This document shows positions 10,058-19,748 of a stretch of 64,000 bases of DNA, piece after piece. Source of the stretch: Shewanella metallivivens. GTDB taxonomy: Bacteria; Pseudomonadota; Gammaproteobacteria; Enterobacterales; Shewanellaceae. How positions within the stretch are numbered: the first letter of the stretch is position 1; each line of letters opens with the position of its first letter. The notes under the pieces were generated by a model that was given only the letters and a program-made list of their open reading frames with translations, searched no databases and had not been told where the DNA came from. The translations under genes and the position numbers were made by a program. The DNA lies in contig NZ_JAQQPZ010000007.1 in assembly GCF_028750675.1 (NCBI RefSeq), positions 1-64,000 on the forward strand. Direction: 5' to 3'.

Positions 10058-10088
10058 AAGTTGATTAACTAGGTTATAGCATTGGGTA

Positions 10089-10667
10089 TTAATCCCACAA
10101 AAACTCTCTAAAATGCTTACGACACACTGACTCGTAGCTTTCATTACCACCAATAGCAACCTGCTCACCTTCGCGCATTGGTTTGCCTTCGTGGTCCAGT
10201 CTTACCACCATATTGGCTTTACGACCACAATGACAAATGGTCTTAAGCTCAACTAATTTGTCAGCCCAGGCCAATAAATATTGGCTACCCGGAAACAGTT
10301 CACCCTGGAAATCATTGCGCAGCCCATAGCACAACACGGGAATGTCCATATTATCGACCACATGTGTTAACTGACGCACTTGCTCTTTACTCAAAAACTG
10401 ACTTTCATCTACCAGTACACAATGAATTTTTTGCTCATAATGAGAAGTCGAAATGAGTTCAATTAAATTATCATCACTACCAAAGACCTGCGCATCCGTT
10501 TCAATCCCTATACGTGATGACACTTTGCCGACACCATAACGATTGTCTATCGATGCTGTCATCACTAAGGTATGCATACCACGCTCGCGGTAGTTATAAG
10601 AAGACTGCAGCAATGAAGTCGATTTACCGGCATTCATTGCCGAATAATAAAAGTACAGTTGCGCCAA
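10089..10667 (-). CDS. tdk: Thymidine kinase
   Basis: Cytoplasmic type II thymidine kinase that phosphorylates thymidine to dTMP in the salvage pathway. It has 192 residues, the family length. The N-terminus [18 protein letters not shown] holds the P-loop. VLVDESQFL holds the Walker B/lid region, and CHCGRKANM plus a later Cys in SVCRKHF make the zinc site. The start codon is TTG (10667): the product then begins [15 protein letters not shown], which is the canonical N-terminus, and AGGAC lies just upstream. It is a monocistronic gene. Confidence 0.96.
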   Translation of the reverse strand: MAQLYFYYSAMNAGKSTSLLQSSYNYRERGMHTLVMTASIDNRYGVGKVSSRIGIETDAQVFGSDDNLIELISTSHYEQKIHCVLVDESQFLSKEQVRQLTHVVDNMDIPVLCYGLRNDFQGELFPGSQYLLAWADKLVELKTICHCGRKANMVVRLDHEGKPMREGEQVAIGGNESYESVCRKHFREFLWD

Positions 10668-11020
10668 AATTCAGTGTCCTAATCGTTGGTCATTTTATGC
10701 CGCTTATAGTAACTGGTTTAATATGCTAACAACAAACAAAAATGCCGTATTCGTTATGAACACGGCATTTTTTAACACGTAACGTTTTCAAGTTTGCATC
10801 GAGGGCAGGTTGATCTTTCAAGGTTGTTTTTGCAGCGTATTGTTGGCTATTACTCACATTTACAACTGCGCGGTAGAGACTTTGGGGTATAATTATTCTA
10901 CATAAAAAGTCGATAACGCAAGTTAAAATGGCCAACAAACGCTGCCCAAAGGGTTCGGTTAAAAACGCTTTACTCGAACACAATTCAACCAATAAAGATC
11001 AACAGACCTTAAGCTTGAGA
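10668..11020. other. 353-bp intergenic region between nhaC and tdk
   Basis: Contains the tdk promoter side and the hairpin at 10738-10773. The 247 bp between that hairpin and the nhaC stop show no recognised gene. A small minus-strand frame there runs through the hairpin and looks non-coding. Confidence 0.5.
10738..10773. terminator. Rho-independent terminator-like hairpin downstream of nhaC
   Basis: An AAATGCCGT / ACGGCATTT stem with a ~13-nt loop and T-rich flanks on both sides. On the minus strand it could end the nhaC transcript after an unusually long (about 250 nt) 3' tail. Confidence 0.6.
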
Positions 11021-12577
11021 TTACTTTTTAGCCCAAAAGTGCAGTATCACAATACTCAACACAAACAACACGGCACAACTCAACAGTCCGGCTACTAGCG
11101 ATGCGGTATACCCTAAAACGGTATAGCCCACTAGACTTATCATCGCAGCGATTAGCGCATAAGGTAATTGCGTCACAACATGGTCAATATGATGGCAACT
11201 GGCACCGGTTGATGACAAAATAGTGGTGTCCGATATCGGCGAGCAATGATCGCCAAAAACGGCGCCAGACAACACCGCGGCTAACATAGGTAGCATCATG
11301 CTGCTGTCACTGCCCATTGCCATATCGGCGGCAATAGGTAGCATAATCCCAAACGTACCCCAGCTGGTGCCGGTCGAAAATGCCGTTACGCCTGCTAATA
11401 AAAATAGCCCTGCTGGTAATAGCGCAAAGGGAATATTATCGGTGGCTAAGCTCGCCATATACTTACCGGTTTCAAGCTCTCCAATCACACCTGCAATGGT
11501 CCAAGCAAACAATAAGATATAAACCGCAGGTAACATCGAAAGAGCCCCTACCTTCATGCCTTGCAATAACATCGACCATTCCACTTTCTGCTTAACAGCA
11601 AGTGCGACAGTAGCAATGAATCCCACAAGCGAGCCCCAAAAGAGTGACGAACTGACATCGGTATTCTCAAATGCGCCTAATACACTAAAAGGTAACTCAC
11701 TTGATGCTAATGCTTCAGCGCCGCTAGACACCATAAAATACACAGTAGCAAACACTAATATCGCGATTGGTAAAAATAATCCAACCACTTTACCGGTATC
11801 AGCTTCTGGCAAGTCAGTGGTTGCCCCTGGCGGTTGGCCTTTAGATTCGTCAAATAAATCGCCACGCAGCGCATTTAATTCATGCTGACGTAAAGGACCA
11901 ACATCTAAGCTAAATGTTGCCACGCATAAAAGTAACAGTAACGAAATGAGTGCGTAAAAGTTCATGGGGATCATTTGTATAAACACGCTCAAATGACCTG
12001 TATCAGCAAAACCGTGCGCCGTTAAAATACCGCCAATTAACGCAATAATGTAAGCGCCCCAGCTCGATACCGGAGAAATAACGCATATTGGTGCTGCGGT
12101 AGAGTCAAGTATATAGGCAAGCTTTGCACGAGAAACATGGTAACGGTCAGTAATAGGACGAGAAATAGACCCCACCACCAAGCTATTAAAGTAATCGTCA
12201 ATAAACACCACACAACCTAAAAACATGGTCATTAATTTAGCATCACGCTTATTGCGAATACGTTGTTTGGCCCAATCAGCAAAAGCACGTGCTGAACCAC
12301 TCACGGTAATTAATGCTGTGATCATGCCTAATACAATTAAGAAGCCTAAAATGTAGACGTTCCAACTATTTAGTGCTGCATCTTTCCACACTAATTGGCT
12401 CACAGTTGTCGCAATATATTCACCGCTACTAAGCAATGAAAAATCGGTCAATAATAACGCACCCAAAATAATGCCTACCCCTAAAGAAAGCAGGACTTTA
12501 CGGGTTAATATGGCCAGTGTAATCGCCACAACAGGTGGCAAAACAGACAGTGCCGAATCGGCATAACTTATTATCAT
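11021..12577 (-). CDS. NhaC-family Na+/H+ antiporter
   Basis: Inner-membrane exchanger of 518 residues with about 11-12 hydrophobic segments. Diagnostic segments are FLGCVVFIDDYFNSLVVGSISRP (with the paired Asp of this superfamily), STAAPICVISPVSSWGAYI, FSTGTSWGTFGIMLPIAADMA and AVFGDHCSPISDTTILSSTGA. These place it in the NhaC (Na_H_antiporter) family, although closely related paralogues carry other amines or organic acids, so the substrate is not certain. It stands alone with long non-coding stretches on both sides. Confidence 0.88.
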   Translation of the reverse strand: MIISYADSALSVLPPVVAITLAILTRKVLLSLGVGIILGALLLTDFSLLSSGEYIATTVSQLVWKDAALNSWNVYILGFLIVLGMITALITVSGSARAFADWAKQRIRNKRDAKLMTMFLGCVVFIDDYFNSLVVGSISRPITDRYHVSRAKLAYILDSTAAPICVISPVSSWGAYIIALIGGILTAHGFADTGHLSVFIQMIPMNFYALISLLLLLCVATFSLDVGPLRQHELNALRGDLFDESKGQPPGATTDLPEADTGKVVGLFLPIAILVFATVYFMVSSGAEALASSELPFSVLGAFENTDVSSSLFWGSLVGFIATVALAVKQKVEWSMLLQGMKVGALSMLPAVYILLFAWTIAGVIGELETGKYMASLATDNIPFALLPAGLFLLAGVTAFSTGTSWGTFGIMLPIAADMAMGSDSSMMLPMLAAVLSGAVFGDHCSPISDTTILSSTGASCHHIDHVVTQLPYALIAAMISLVGYTVLGYTASLVAGLLSCAVLFVLSIVILHFWAKK

Positions 12578-13083
12578 AATTTAATTATTTCTTCGTTGGA
12601 TACGAATGGAGAAAAACTAGAAATAAGGCTAAACATACACAGAAAGTGTATGCATTAACGTTACTAGTAGCACTCCACAGTTATACCCATTTAATATGAA
12701 TATCATTTTTTATCATATCGATAAAAACACTATGACAGTGCAGTCCCTTTCGAGAACTGCCCCAACAAATGAGGTTGATAAGCTCATTTATTTCGGCATT
12801 GCATCCTTTAATGTTGAATTATCGGCATCACCCAATTCAACCTTACTCTTATGCAATGCACCTCTACTTTTGCTCGTTGTAAAAACCGCAGTACAAAAAG
12901 CGCCAATATAAAATCACAAATGGGCCATATAGTGCCAGTAAAAAAACGTAAAAATGCCGCCCTAATAACAAAAGCACTACGTTAACCACAATTATGTATC
13001 ATTAGTTTAACGTTTTTAAATCAAATAGACACTAGCGTAGAGGTCAAAACAGCAAAGGCGCCATTCCCCACAAGTGATAGCCA
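12578..13083. other. Intergenic region upstream of nhaC
   Basis: About 500 bp with no gene that I can support. It should contain the nhaC promoter at its left end. Small frames here show no family pattern and no ribosome-binding site. AT-rich, with no obvious inverted repeat beyond the etfA terminator just to the right. Confidence 0.5.
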
Positions 13084-13121
13084 ATAAAAAAGGTTTCTAC
13101 TTAACTAAAGTAGAAACCTTC
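13084..13121 (-). terminator. Rho-independent terminator of etfBA
   Basis: Read on the minus strand, AAGGTTTCTAC / GTAGAAACCTT forms a long stem with a ~9-nt loop, followed by a run of T. It lies about 55 bp after the etfA stop. Confidence 0.9.
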
Positions 13122-13173
13122 AAGTTAGTGAGCAAATTATCTCAAAGGTTTTTTGCCTTCAAGACACCTGCCC

Positions 13174-14097
13174 TTAAACTAGGCCATTTAATGCAGGAAC
13201 CGCCTCAAATAAATCAGCCACTAAGCCATAGTCAGCCACTTGGAATATCGGCGCTTCAGGATCTTTGTTAATGGCAACAATCACCTTAGAGTCTTTCATA
13301 CCCGCAAGGTGCTGGATGGCACCAGAAATACCCACTGCGATGTATAAATCTGGTGCAACGATTTTACCCGTTTGCCCCACTTGTAAATCATTAGGCACAA
13401 AACCAGCATCAACAGCTGCACGTGATGCACCCACTGCAGCGCCTAATTTATCTGCGAGCTGTTCTAAAATAGCAAAGTTCTCACCGCTACCCATACCACG
13501 GCCACCAGATACGATAATACCCGCATTACCAAGCTCTGGACGAGCCGATTCTGTTAACGCTTGTGACACAAACTCTGTGCGTGCTGCAATAGCTTGAGTA
13601 AGGTTGACGACTTCTGCATTGCCCGTTGAGGCTGCTGCATCAAATGCACTAGAGCGCACAGTCATGACTTTTTTAGCATCTAAACTTTGCACTGTTGCCA
13701 ATGCGTTACCCGCATAAATTGGACGTACGAAAGTGTCGCTACTCACCACTTCAATCACTTCAGAAATTTGTGATACATCTAATAATGCGGCAACGCGAGG
13801 TAATGTATCTTTTCCGACACTAGTTGCAGCCGCCAATACATGATCATAATCAGCGGCAAGTTCAACAACTAACTTTGATACATTTTCAGCCAATTGCGCG
13901 CTAAATTCTGCGTTATCTGCAACCAACACTTTACTCACACCCGCAAGGCTTTGTGCGGCAGTTACAGCGGCAGCACAATCATGGCCGGCAATCAGCACAT
14001 GTACATCACCACCAATGGCCGAGGCTGCACTCACCACTTTTGCCGTATCAGTTTTTAAACTGACGTTATCGTGTTCTGCTAATACTAAAATGGCCAT
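13174..14097 (-). CDS. etfA: Electron transfer flavoprotein subunit alpha
   Basis: FAD-binding subunit of the soluble ETF dimer, which takes electrons from acyl-CoA dehydrogenases and delivers them to ETF:quinone oxidoreductase. It has 307 residues, the usual length. The C-terminal FAD domain carries [52 protein letters not shown] and [20 protein letters not shown]. It starts one base after etfB ends, so the two are co-transcribed. The acyl-CoA dehydrogenase at 8.2-10 kb is one likely electron donor. Confidence 0.97.
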   Translation of the reverse strand: MAILVLAEHDNVSLKTDTAKVVSAASAIGGDVHVLIAGHDCAAAVTAAQSLAGVSKVLVADNAEFSAQLAENVSKLVVELAADYDHVLAAATSVGKDTLPRVAALLDVSQISEVIEVVSSDTFVRPIYAGNALATVQSLDAKKVMTVRSSAFDAAASTGNAEVVNLTQAIAARTEFVSQALTESARPELGNAGIIVSGGRGMGSGENFAILEQLADKLGAAVGASRAAVDAGFVPNDLQVGQTGKIVAPDLYIAVGISGAIQHLAGMKDSKVIVAINKDPEAPIFQVADYGLVADLFEAVPALNGLV

Positions 14098-14098
14098 A

Positions 14099-14848
14099 TT
14101 AGATCACCTTCGCTTCGTTTTTTAACTTCTCAACCAATTCTTCAACTGAAGACACTAAAATGCCCGCTTTACGATCCACTGGAGGCGTCACTTTTAACAC
14201 GGTTTGATGCGCTTTTAAGCTCACACCTAAATCGGCTACCGCGAAGGTTTCGAGTGGTTTGCGTTTCGCTTTCATAATATTTGGTAGCGATGCATAACGC
14301 GGCTCATTTAAACGCAAATCAACGGTGACGATAGCCGGTAAAGGCATGGTTAACGTTTGTAAACCGCCATCGATTTCACGCGTTACCGTGACCTTGTCGC
14401 CAGCTAACTTCACTTCTGAAGCAAAAGTGGCTTGTGGCAAATCGGTTAATGCCGCAAGCATTTGGCCTGTTTGATTATTATCGCCGTCAATGGATTGCTT
14501 ACCAAACAAAATCAGTTGTGCTTGTTCTTTTTCTTGCACTGCTTTTAATAGCTTAGCAATTGATAACGGAACTAACTCCTCGTCGGTTTCGATATGTATT
14601 GCGCGGTCGGCTCCCAATGCCATCGCAGTTCTTAATTGCTCTTGCACCGCTTTAGCACCCACACTCACCACAACAACTTCAGTCGCGATGCCAGCTTCTT
14701 TTAAACGAACGGCTTCTTCTACTGCAATTTCGCAAAATGGGTTTAACGCCATTTTAAGGTTGGTCGTATCAACATTTGTGTTGTCAGCTTTTACCCTGAC
14801 TTTCACATTAGCATCGACTACGCGTTTAACAGGTACCAATACTTTCAT
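14099..14848 (-). CDS. etfB: Electron transfer flavoprotein subunit beta
   Basis: AMP-binding partner of EtfA, 249 residues, the family length. It begins [19 protein letters not shown] and carries [38 protein letters not shown] (the nucleotide-binding loop) and the recognition-loop region [28 protein letters not shown] lies just upstream of the ATG. It is first in the etfBA operon, with a LiuR-like palindrome 82 bp upstream of its start, suggesting co-regulation with fatty-acid and branched-chain amino-acid catabolism. Confidence 0.97.
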   Translation of the reverse strand: MKVLVPVKRVVDANVKVRVKADNTNVDTTNLKMALNPFCEIAVEEAVRLKEAGIATEVVVVSVGAKAVQEQLRTAMALGADRAIHIETDEELVPLSIAKLLKAVQEKEQAQLILFGKQSIDGDNNQTGQMLAALTDLPQATFASEVKLAGDKVTVTREIDGGLQTLTMPLPAIVTVDLRLNEPRYASLPNIMKAKRKPLETFAVADLGVSLKAHQTVLKVTPPVDRKAGILVSSVEELVEKLKNEAKVI

Positions 14849-14930
14849 AGGTTTTCCTTCCTACACCTTCAATGTATGTGGACAACACACTGGCTATGGC
14901 CAATGCAAGATGGGTTCACTTTACGGCCTG

Positions 14931-14946
14931 TTAACGTTAACGTCAA
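14931..14946. promoter_or_regulatory. LiuR-like operator before etfBA
   Basis: TTAACGTTAACGTCAA differs at only two positions from the perfect palindrome at 8081-8096. It lies 83-98 bp upstream of the etfB start. Two such sites before functionally linked genes make chance less likely. The regulator is inferred. Confidence 0.5.
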
Positions 14947-15285
14947 TCACATTCAAACGCTTGTTTAGATTTTTTTTAATTTTGTAGTGGCAATCAAACT
15001 AAACACGTCATAAAGCAGATAACGAAATATACGCTCAATAATTTAAAATAATCTATTATATCGTTAATTTAATTTGATCCATTGCGCAATAGTTTCTATT
15101 ATTACGGTTATATTCAGTATTAATTAAAGCTATATTGATATTCAACTAAGATTAAATCTTAGAAAGATATATAATAACGACCTAAATAAACCATATGCAA
15201 TACTGAAATTTACCTTGTAAGTTGGACAATTTAACCCTTATCAACTTTCACTTTTTGAAAGCTAATCATTAGGAAACGAAACAAC
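14947..15285. other. AT-rich divergent region between etfBA and hns
   Basis: About 340 bp, strongly AT-rich, with many short A and T tracts that suggest curved DNA. It carries the hns promoter. H-NS binds such DNA, so autoregulation is plausible. No gene seen. Confidence 0.55.
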
Positions 15286-15696
15286 ATGAGTGACTTTTTA
15301 GATATTTTAACCCACGGTCGTCGCTTTAAAGCTGCAGTTAAGGAATTATCTCTTGATGATTTACGAGACACCGCAGCTAAGCTAGAAAAAATTATTGCAG
15401 ACCGCGAAGAAGAAGAAAAGTTAGAACTTGAAGCAAATGCAGAACGCAATGCTCGTATTGCTGAAATTCTAGCTCAAATTGAAAATAGTGGTTTATCTAT
15501 TGAAGATTTAGGTGACGTGACATCTTCACCTAAAGCCACAAAGACAAAACGCGCGCCACGCCCGCCAAAATATCAAATCACTGTTGACGGTGAATTAATC
15601 CAATGGACTGGCCAAGGCCGCATGCCAACGGTTTTCAAAAACCAAGTAGATAGTGGTAAAAGCATGGACCAATTTTTAATTCCAGGTATGGAATAA
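15286..15696 (+). CDS. hns: H-NS family nucleoid-associated DNA-binding protein
   Basis: Global silencer that binds AT-rich, curved DNA. The 136-residue product has the two-part layout of the family: an N-terminal oligomerisation region that is a charged coiled coil (about 20-75, rich in Glu, Lys and Leu), a basic linker (TKTKRAPRPPKY, about 85-97) and a C-terminal DNA-binding domain with WTGQGRMPTVFKN, which holds the QGR minor-groove hook. GGAAAC precedes the ATG. The gene stands alone with its own terminator and an AT-rich upstream region. Confidence 0.94.
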   Translation: MSDFLDILTHGRRFKAAVKELSLDDLRDTAAKLEKIIADREEEEKLELEANAERNARIAEILAQIENSGLSIEDLGDVTSSPKATKTKRAPRPPKYQITVDGELIQWTGQGRMPTVFKNQVDSGKSMDQFLIPGME

Positions 15697-15731
15697 CAAT
15701 ATTGGCAACAATATAATCAAATATTAATAAC

Positions 15732-15761
15732 AAAGGGCTTACTTAGGTAAGCCCTTTTTTT
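15732..15761 (+). terminator. Rho-independent terminator of hns
   Basis: AAAGGGCTTAC / GTAAGCCCTTT stem with a 4-nt loop and a run of seven T. Confidence 0.93.
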
Positions 15762-15845
15762 ATGTTATTTGAACGCTTTATCATCGTCATCATACAAGGT
15801 AAACTTGGGTGGCAGATTAATACTTATTATATAAAGGCTACGGCT

Positions 15846-16241
15846 ATGACTTTTTCAGTAAAACAAGCATGGGTTGTTTCAACTATTGCACTACTATTGA
15901 GCGCTTGTGCAAGTGATTATGTATTCAAAAGTAATTTAGACGGCAAAGCCATTAATGAATACTTTAAAGTTAGCGATGTGGTGTTATACGATGGTGACGT
16001 ACAACCAAAAGGTAATATTGAAGTATTAGGTTTAGTTGAAGGCGAAGCGTGCCAAGAAACAGAAAAAGATGCACCACCTCAGATGTCTGATGCACGCAGT
16101 AATGCTAGACGAGCAGCGGCAGACTTAGGTGCTAATGGTTTTGTGGTTAAAAGCTGCTTTATGATTAACGAACCTGACAACGGTTGCTACAGCCGTGCAC
16201 TTTGTGTTGGTCAGGCGATTAAAACCGCAGAAAAGAAATAA
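15846..16241 (+). CDS. rcsF: RcsF-like outer-membrane lipoprotein
   Basis: Predicted lipoprotein of 131 residues. Its signal peptide ends in the lipobox LLSAC (about residues 17-21). The mature part resembles enterobacterial RcsF: VVLYDGDVQPKGNIEVLGLVEGEAC, then PPQMSDARSNARRAAADLGANG, then four cysteines in the pattern EAC...KSC...NGC...ALC, matching the two disulfides of RcsF. RcsF senses outer-membrane stress and activates the Rcs phosphorelay; whether that relay exists in this organism cannot be seen here. I start at the ATG at 15846 (AAAGG upstream); a longer frame would put about 28 residues before the signal peptide. Confidence 0.8.
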   Translation: MTFSVKQAWVVSTIALLLSACASDYVFKSNLDGKAINEYFKVSDVVLYDGDVQPKGNIEVLGLVEGEACQETEKDAPPQMSDARSNARRAAADLGANGFVVKSCFMINEPDNGCYSRALCVGQAIKTAEKK

Positions 16242-16260
16242 CCAGTAAGCAGATTGCCAT

Positions 16261-16292
16261 ACAGATGAGCCAAACGTCTGGCCCATCTGTTA
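16261..16292 (+). terminator. Probable terminator after the rcsF-like gene
   Basis: An imperfect hairpin ACAGATGaGCCA / TGGCcCATCTGT is followed by a T-rich stretch. It lies 19 bp after the stop and about 46 bp before trmO. Confidence 0.5.
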
Positions 16293-16337
16293 TTATTGAA
16301 TTTTGTTTTACTAGGGTTAGCTTATTTCAGGTATTTC

Positions 16338-17117
16338 ATGACTCAAGATGCCGCTCAAACTCATTACGAAAAATCACATCCTCACGTGTCTTTTAGCAAC
16401 CATATCAACGCGGTCGCCATTTGCAGAACCCCATACAAGCAAAAATTTGGTATCCCTCGCCAACCGGGGTTAGTTAATGCGCCCGGTTACATTGAATTTG
16501 AGCCCGCATTTAATCATATCGATGCGGTAAGAGGTATCGAACAATACTCGCATTTATGGCTGCTATTTTGTTTTCATGAAAACTTATCTCAAGGTTGGAA
16601 AACCACCGTGCGCCCGCCTCGCCTAGGTGGTAATGAAAAACTAGGCGTATTTGCTACTCGCTCTACATTTAGGCCTAACGGTATTGGCCAATCTGTCGTC
16701 AAACTACATGGTGTAGTACAGCGTCACGGCAAAGTCTGTTTAAAAATCTCAGGTATGGATTTACTAGATGGCACTCCCATCATTGATATCAAACCCTATA
16801 TTCCTTTCTCAGATGCCATTGCCGATGCTAAAGGCGGTATCGCCCAAGATGCGCCAATACTGATCCCCGTTAAATACACAGCACAAGCCGAAGAAAAAAT
16901 TGCCCAGTATCAACTTCAAGAACACTATCAAGGGTTAGCAGAGCTTATCAATGGTGTATTATCTCAAGACCCACGCCCAGCTTATAAAAAAGCCAAAGAC
17001 GACCCTAAGCTATACCAAGTTGCATTATACGATTTAGACATCTTTTGGCACATGACTGATAACGCCATTGAAGTGTTAGATCTAAAACCAACAACAGTTG
17101 AACGGCTCAAGGACTAG
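16338..17117 (+). CDS. trmO: tRNA (N6-threonylcarbamoyladenosine(37)-N6)-methyltransferase
   Basis: TrmO (formerly TsaA/YaeB) methylates t6A at position 37 of some tRNAs, using S-adenosylmethionine bound in a single beta barrel. The 259-residue product has INAVAICRTPYKQKFGIPRQPG, EQYSHLWLLFCFHEN, VRPPRLGGNEKLGVFATRSTFRPNGIG and LDGTPIIDIKPYIPFSDA, all family signatures. A C-terminal ~60-residue extension with DPRPAYKK is also typical. The start at 16338 lies beside CAGGT; an upstream TTG would add 14 hydrophobic residues and is less likely. The acetyltransferase gene begins 4 bp after its stop, so the two are probably co-transcribed. Confidence 0.93.
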   Translation: MTQDAAQTHYEKSHPHVSFSNHINAVAICRTPYKQKFGIPRQPGLVNAPGYIEFEPAFNHIDAVRGIEQYSHLWLLFCFHENLSQGWKTTVRPPRLGGNEKLGVFATRSTFRPNGIGQSVVKLHGVVQRHGKVCLKISGMDLLDGTPIIDIKPYIPFSDAIADAKGGIAQDAPILIPVKYTAQAEEKIAQYQLQEHYQGLAELINGVLSQDPRPAYKKAKDDPKLYQVALYDLDIFWHMTDNAIEVLDLKPTTVERLKD

Positions 17118-17121
17118 CTTG

Positions 17122-17733
17122 ATGGCTGAAATCGATTACCAAACTCAGCACAAAAAGCGTTTATCTTGGATGCCTTGGCTGTATTTCTCTCTTAAGCCTA
17201 AACACCGACAATGGGCTAAACCTTGGCAAGACGAAATTCAACAACAACTTCGTCTTCTTGAGACCATTCAGATCGGTGAGCAGTGCTTTATTGCGCCACA
17301 GGCGCAATTGTTTGCCGAGCCCGGCCGAGATATAAAAATGGGTAATCAATGCATGATCAGCGCCGATGTGTTTATGCATGGTCCTATCACACTCGGCAAT
17401 GAAGTAGCGATTAATCACGGTTGTAGCTTAGATGGCGGACGCCACGGCATTCATATTGGTCATCAAACTCGTATCGCCAATAATGTCACTATCTATGCGT
17501 TTAATCATGGCATGTCACCCACCCAGCCTATCTACCAACAAGCGGCCACTTCAAAGGGCATCATCATTGGCGAAGATGTTTGGATTGGTGCACAAGCAGG
17601 AATTGTTGACGGTGTGACCATCGGCAACCATGCCGTGATAGGCATGGGGTGTATTGTCACCAAAGATGTTGCTGAATACGCCATTGTGGCGGGTAATCCA
17701 GCTCGCGTCATCGGTGATAGAAGAGATAAATAA
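17122..17733 (+). CDS. Hexapeptide-repeat O-acyltransferase (maltose/galactoside acetyltransferase-like)
   Basis: 203-residue enzyme of the left-handed beta-helix acyltransferase family. Hexapeptide turns run through most of the protein (about 60-195). IANNVTIYAFNHGM contains the His expected at the active site of this class, and IIIGEDVWIGAQAGIVDGVTIG and VAGNPARVIGDRR are typical C-terminal signatures. The acceptor substrate cannot be read; candidates are sugars, polysaccharides or lipids. The N-terminus (about 1-50) is basic and Trp-rich, with HKKRLSWMPWLYFSLKPKHRQW. The start at 17122 is 4 bp after trmO. Confidence 0.85.
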   Translation: MAEIDYQTQHKKRLSWMPWLYFSLKPKHRQWAKPWQDEIQQQLRLLETIQIGEQCFIAPQAQLFAEPGRDIKMGNQCMISADVFMHGPITLGNEVAINHGCSLDGGRHGIHIGHQTRIANNVTIYAFNHGMSPTQPIYQQAATSKGIIIGEDVWIGAQAGIVDGVTIGNHAVIGMGCIVTKDVAEYAIVAGNPARVIGDRRDK

Positions 17734-17851
17734 GCTCCGCTGTGCAATTAAAGTCTCTAAAGCCTTATTTTGAACCGAATTAGCAGGTGACATCATTGAT
17801 GCAGGTGCTAAAATGACGCTCATTCATAGCTACTATATTTGGACATTGGTA

Positions 17852-19567
17852 ATGCGAGTTAGTAAGTACCTGCTTTCAACACAAAAAGAAACCCCTGCAA
17901 ATGCAGAGGTGGTGAGTCATCAATTAATGCTTCGTGCGGGTATGATCCGTCGTAACGCATCAGGTCTTTACAGCTGGTTGCCCTCTGGTTTACGTGTTTT
18001 ACGTAAAGTAGAAGCTATTGTTCGTGAAGAAATGAACAAAACCGGTGCCATTGAAATTCTTATGCCGTTGGTTCAACCTGCTGACCTATGGGTTGAAACC
18101 GGTCGTTGGGAAAAGTTTGGCCCTGAATTACTGCGTTTTCAAGACCGCCATAATCGTGATTTCGTATTGGGGCCAACCCACGAAGAAGTGATCACTGACT
18201 TAGTGCGTAAAGAACTTAGCTCATACAAGCAATTACCGCTGACGCTTTATCAAGTTCAAACCAAATTCCGTGACGAAGTTCGTCCACGTTTTGGTGTGAT
18301 GCGTGCCCGTGAATTCTTAATGAAAGATGCCTATTCTTTTCATTTAGACCAAGAAACCATGGACAGCACGTACCATGCGATGCACACCGCATACAGTAAC
18401 ATCTTGACTCGTATGGGCTTAGAGTTCCGTCCTGTATTAGCTGATACAGGCTCTATTGGTGGCAGCTTGTCACATGAGTTCCATGTACTTGCAAACAGCG
18501 GCGAAGACTTAATTGCATACTCAACCGGTAGCGATTACGCGGCTAACATTGAAAAAGCTGAAGCGCCAATCCCAACTCAAACCCGTGCACCAGCAACGCA
18601 AGAGATGACGTTAGTGGATACACCTAACGCAAAAACCATTGCTGAATTAGTGGAACAATTTGATATAGCCATAACTCAAACGGTTAAAACATTAATCGTT
18701 AAGGGCGCAACAGAAGATGCCCCTTTAGTGGCAGTGATTGTGCGTGGCGATCATGAACTCAACGAAATCAAAGCCGAAAAAGTTGCCCTTATTGCCTCAC
18801 CATTAGAGTTTGCTTCAGAAGCTGAAATTCGTGATGCCGTAGGTGCAGGCCCTGGCTCATTAGGCCCTGTAGGCTTAACGATGCCGATTATTATCGATCA
18901 TAGCGTTGCAGTAATGAGTGACTTTGCTGCAGGTGCTAACACTGAAGACAAACACTATTTCGGCATTAACTGGGAGCGTGACTTGCCATTAGCCACTGCT
19001 GCAGATATCCGTAATGTAGTAGAAGGTGAACCAACACCCGACGGCCAAGGCACTTATGCTATGGCACGTGGTATTGAAGTGGGCCATATCTTCCAACTTG
19101 GCACCAACTACTCTGAAGCCATGAATGCCACAGTGTTAGATGAAAATGGAAAAGCTCAGGTGTTATTGATGGGCTGTTATGGTGTTGGTGTAAGCCGTAT
19201 TGTGGCTGCCGCTATTGAACAAAACAATGATGACCGTGGCATTATTTGGCCAGAAGCGATCGCACCGTTCACTGTCGGTATTTTACCGATGAACATGCAT
19301 AAGTCACATCGCGTTGCTGATATTGCCGAGAAGCTTTACCAAGATCTGACTGAAGCGGGTGTTGAAGTGCTAATGGATGATCGTAAAGAACGCCCTGGTG
19401 TGATGTTTGCTGATATGGAATTAATTGGTTTACCGCATGTTGTGGTCATTGGTGATCGTAATATCGATGCGGGGGTTTTTGAATATAAAAACCGCCGTAC
19501 CGGTGAAAAACAAGATATTCCATTCGACCAGATTGTTGAGTTTTTAACAACTGCAGCCAAAGGTTAA
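17852..19567 (+). CDS. proS: Prolyl-tRNA synthetase
   Basis: Class IIa synthetase that charges tRNA-Pro, bacterial type with the INS editing domain. It has 571 residues, matching E. coli ProS. It begins [20 protein letters not shown]. Motif 1 region [26 protein letters not shown], motif 2 [25 protein letters not shown], the editing insertion (about 225-405) and motif 3 [19 protein letters not shown] are all present, followed by the anticodon-binding domain. The ATG at 17852 is chosen because it gives the canonical N-terminus; upstream extension is possible in frame to 17813 but has no support. A terminator follows. Confidence 0.97.
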   Translation: MRVSKYLLSTQKETPANAEVVSHQLMLRAGMIRRNASGLYSWLPSGLRVLRKVEAIVREEMNKTGAIEILMPLVQPADLWVETGRWEKFGPELLRFQDRHNRDFVLGPTHEEVITDLVRKELSSYKQLPLTLYQVQTKFRDEVRPRFGVMRAREFLMKDAYSFHLDQETMDSTYHAMHTAYSNILTRMGLEFRPVLADTGSIGGSLSHEFHVLANSGEDLIAYSTGSDYAANIEKAEAPIPTQTRAPATQEMTLVDTPNAKTIAELVEQFDIAITQTVKTLIVKGATEDAPLVAVIVRGDHELNEIKAEKVALIASPLEFASEAEIRDAVGAGPGSLGPVGLTMPIIIDHSVAVMSDFAAGANTEDKHYFGINWERDLPLATAADIRNVVEGEPTPDGQGTYAMARGIEVGHIFQLGTNYSEAMNATVLDENGKAQVLLMGCYGVGVSRIVAAAIEQNNDDRGIIWPEAIAPFTVGILPMNMHKSHRVADIAEKLYQDLTEAGVEVLMDDRKERPGVMFADMELIGLPHVVVIGDRNIDAGVFEYKNRRTGEKQDIPFDQIVEFLTTAAKG

Positions 19568-19596
19568 CCACCTTCATCGAGTCAACCAACGCCCTA

Positions 19597-19626
19597 AAAA
19601 ACGCACTATAAAGTGCGTTTTTTTAT
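19597..19626 (+). terminator. Rho-independent terminator of proS
   Basis: AAACGCACT / AGTGCGTTT stem with a short loop, then a run of T. Confidence 0.92.
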
Positions 19627-19748
19627 TGGCATGGAGATGAGATTATCATAATTTATAACGGTTAATCACGATACTCACTGGTGCGTAATAAAAAAAGAAT
19701 TCATACTAGTATGGTTTCTTGTCTACAGATAAAGGATATAGATTACCA

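Noticed and set aside
10726..10992. 88-codon minus-strand frame between tdk and nhaC
   Set aside because: It passes through a terminator-like hairpin, has no family pattern and no good ribosome-binding site.
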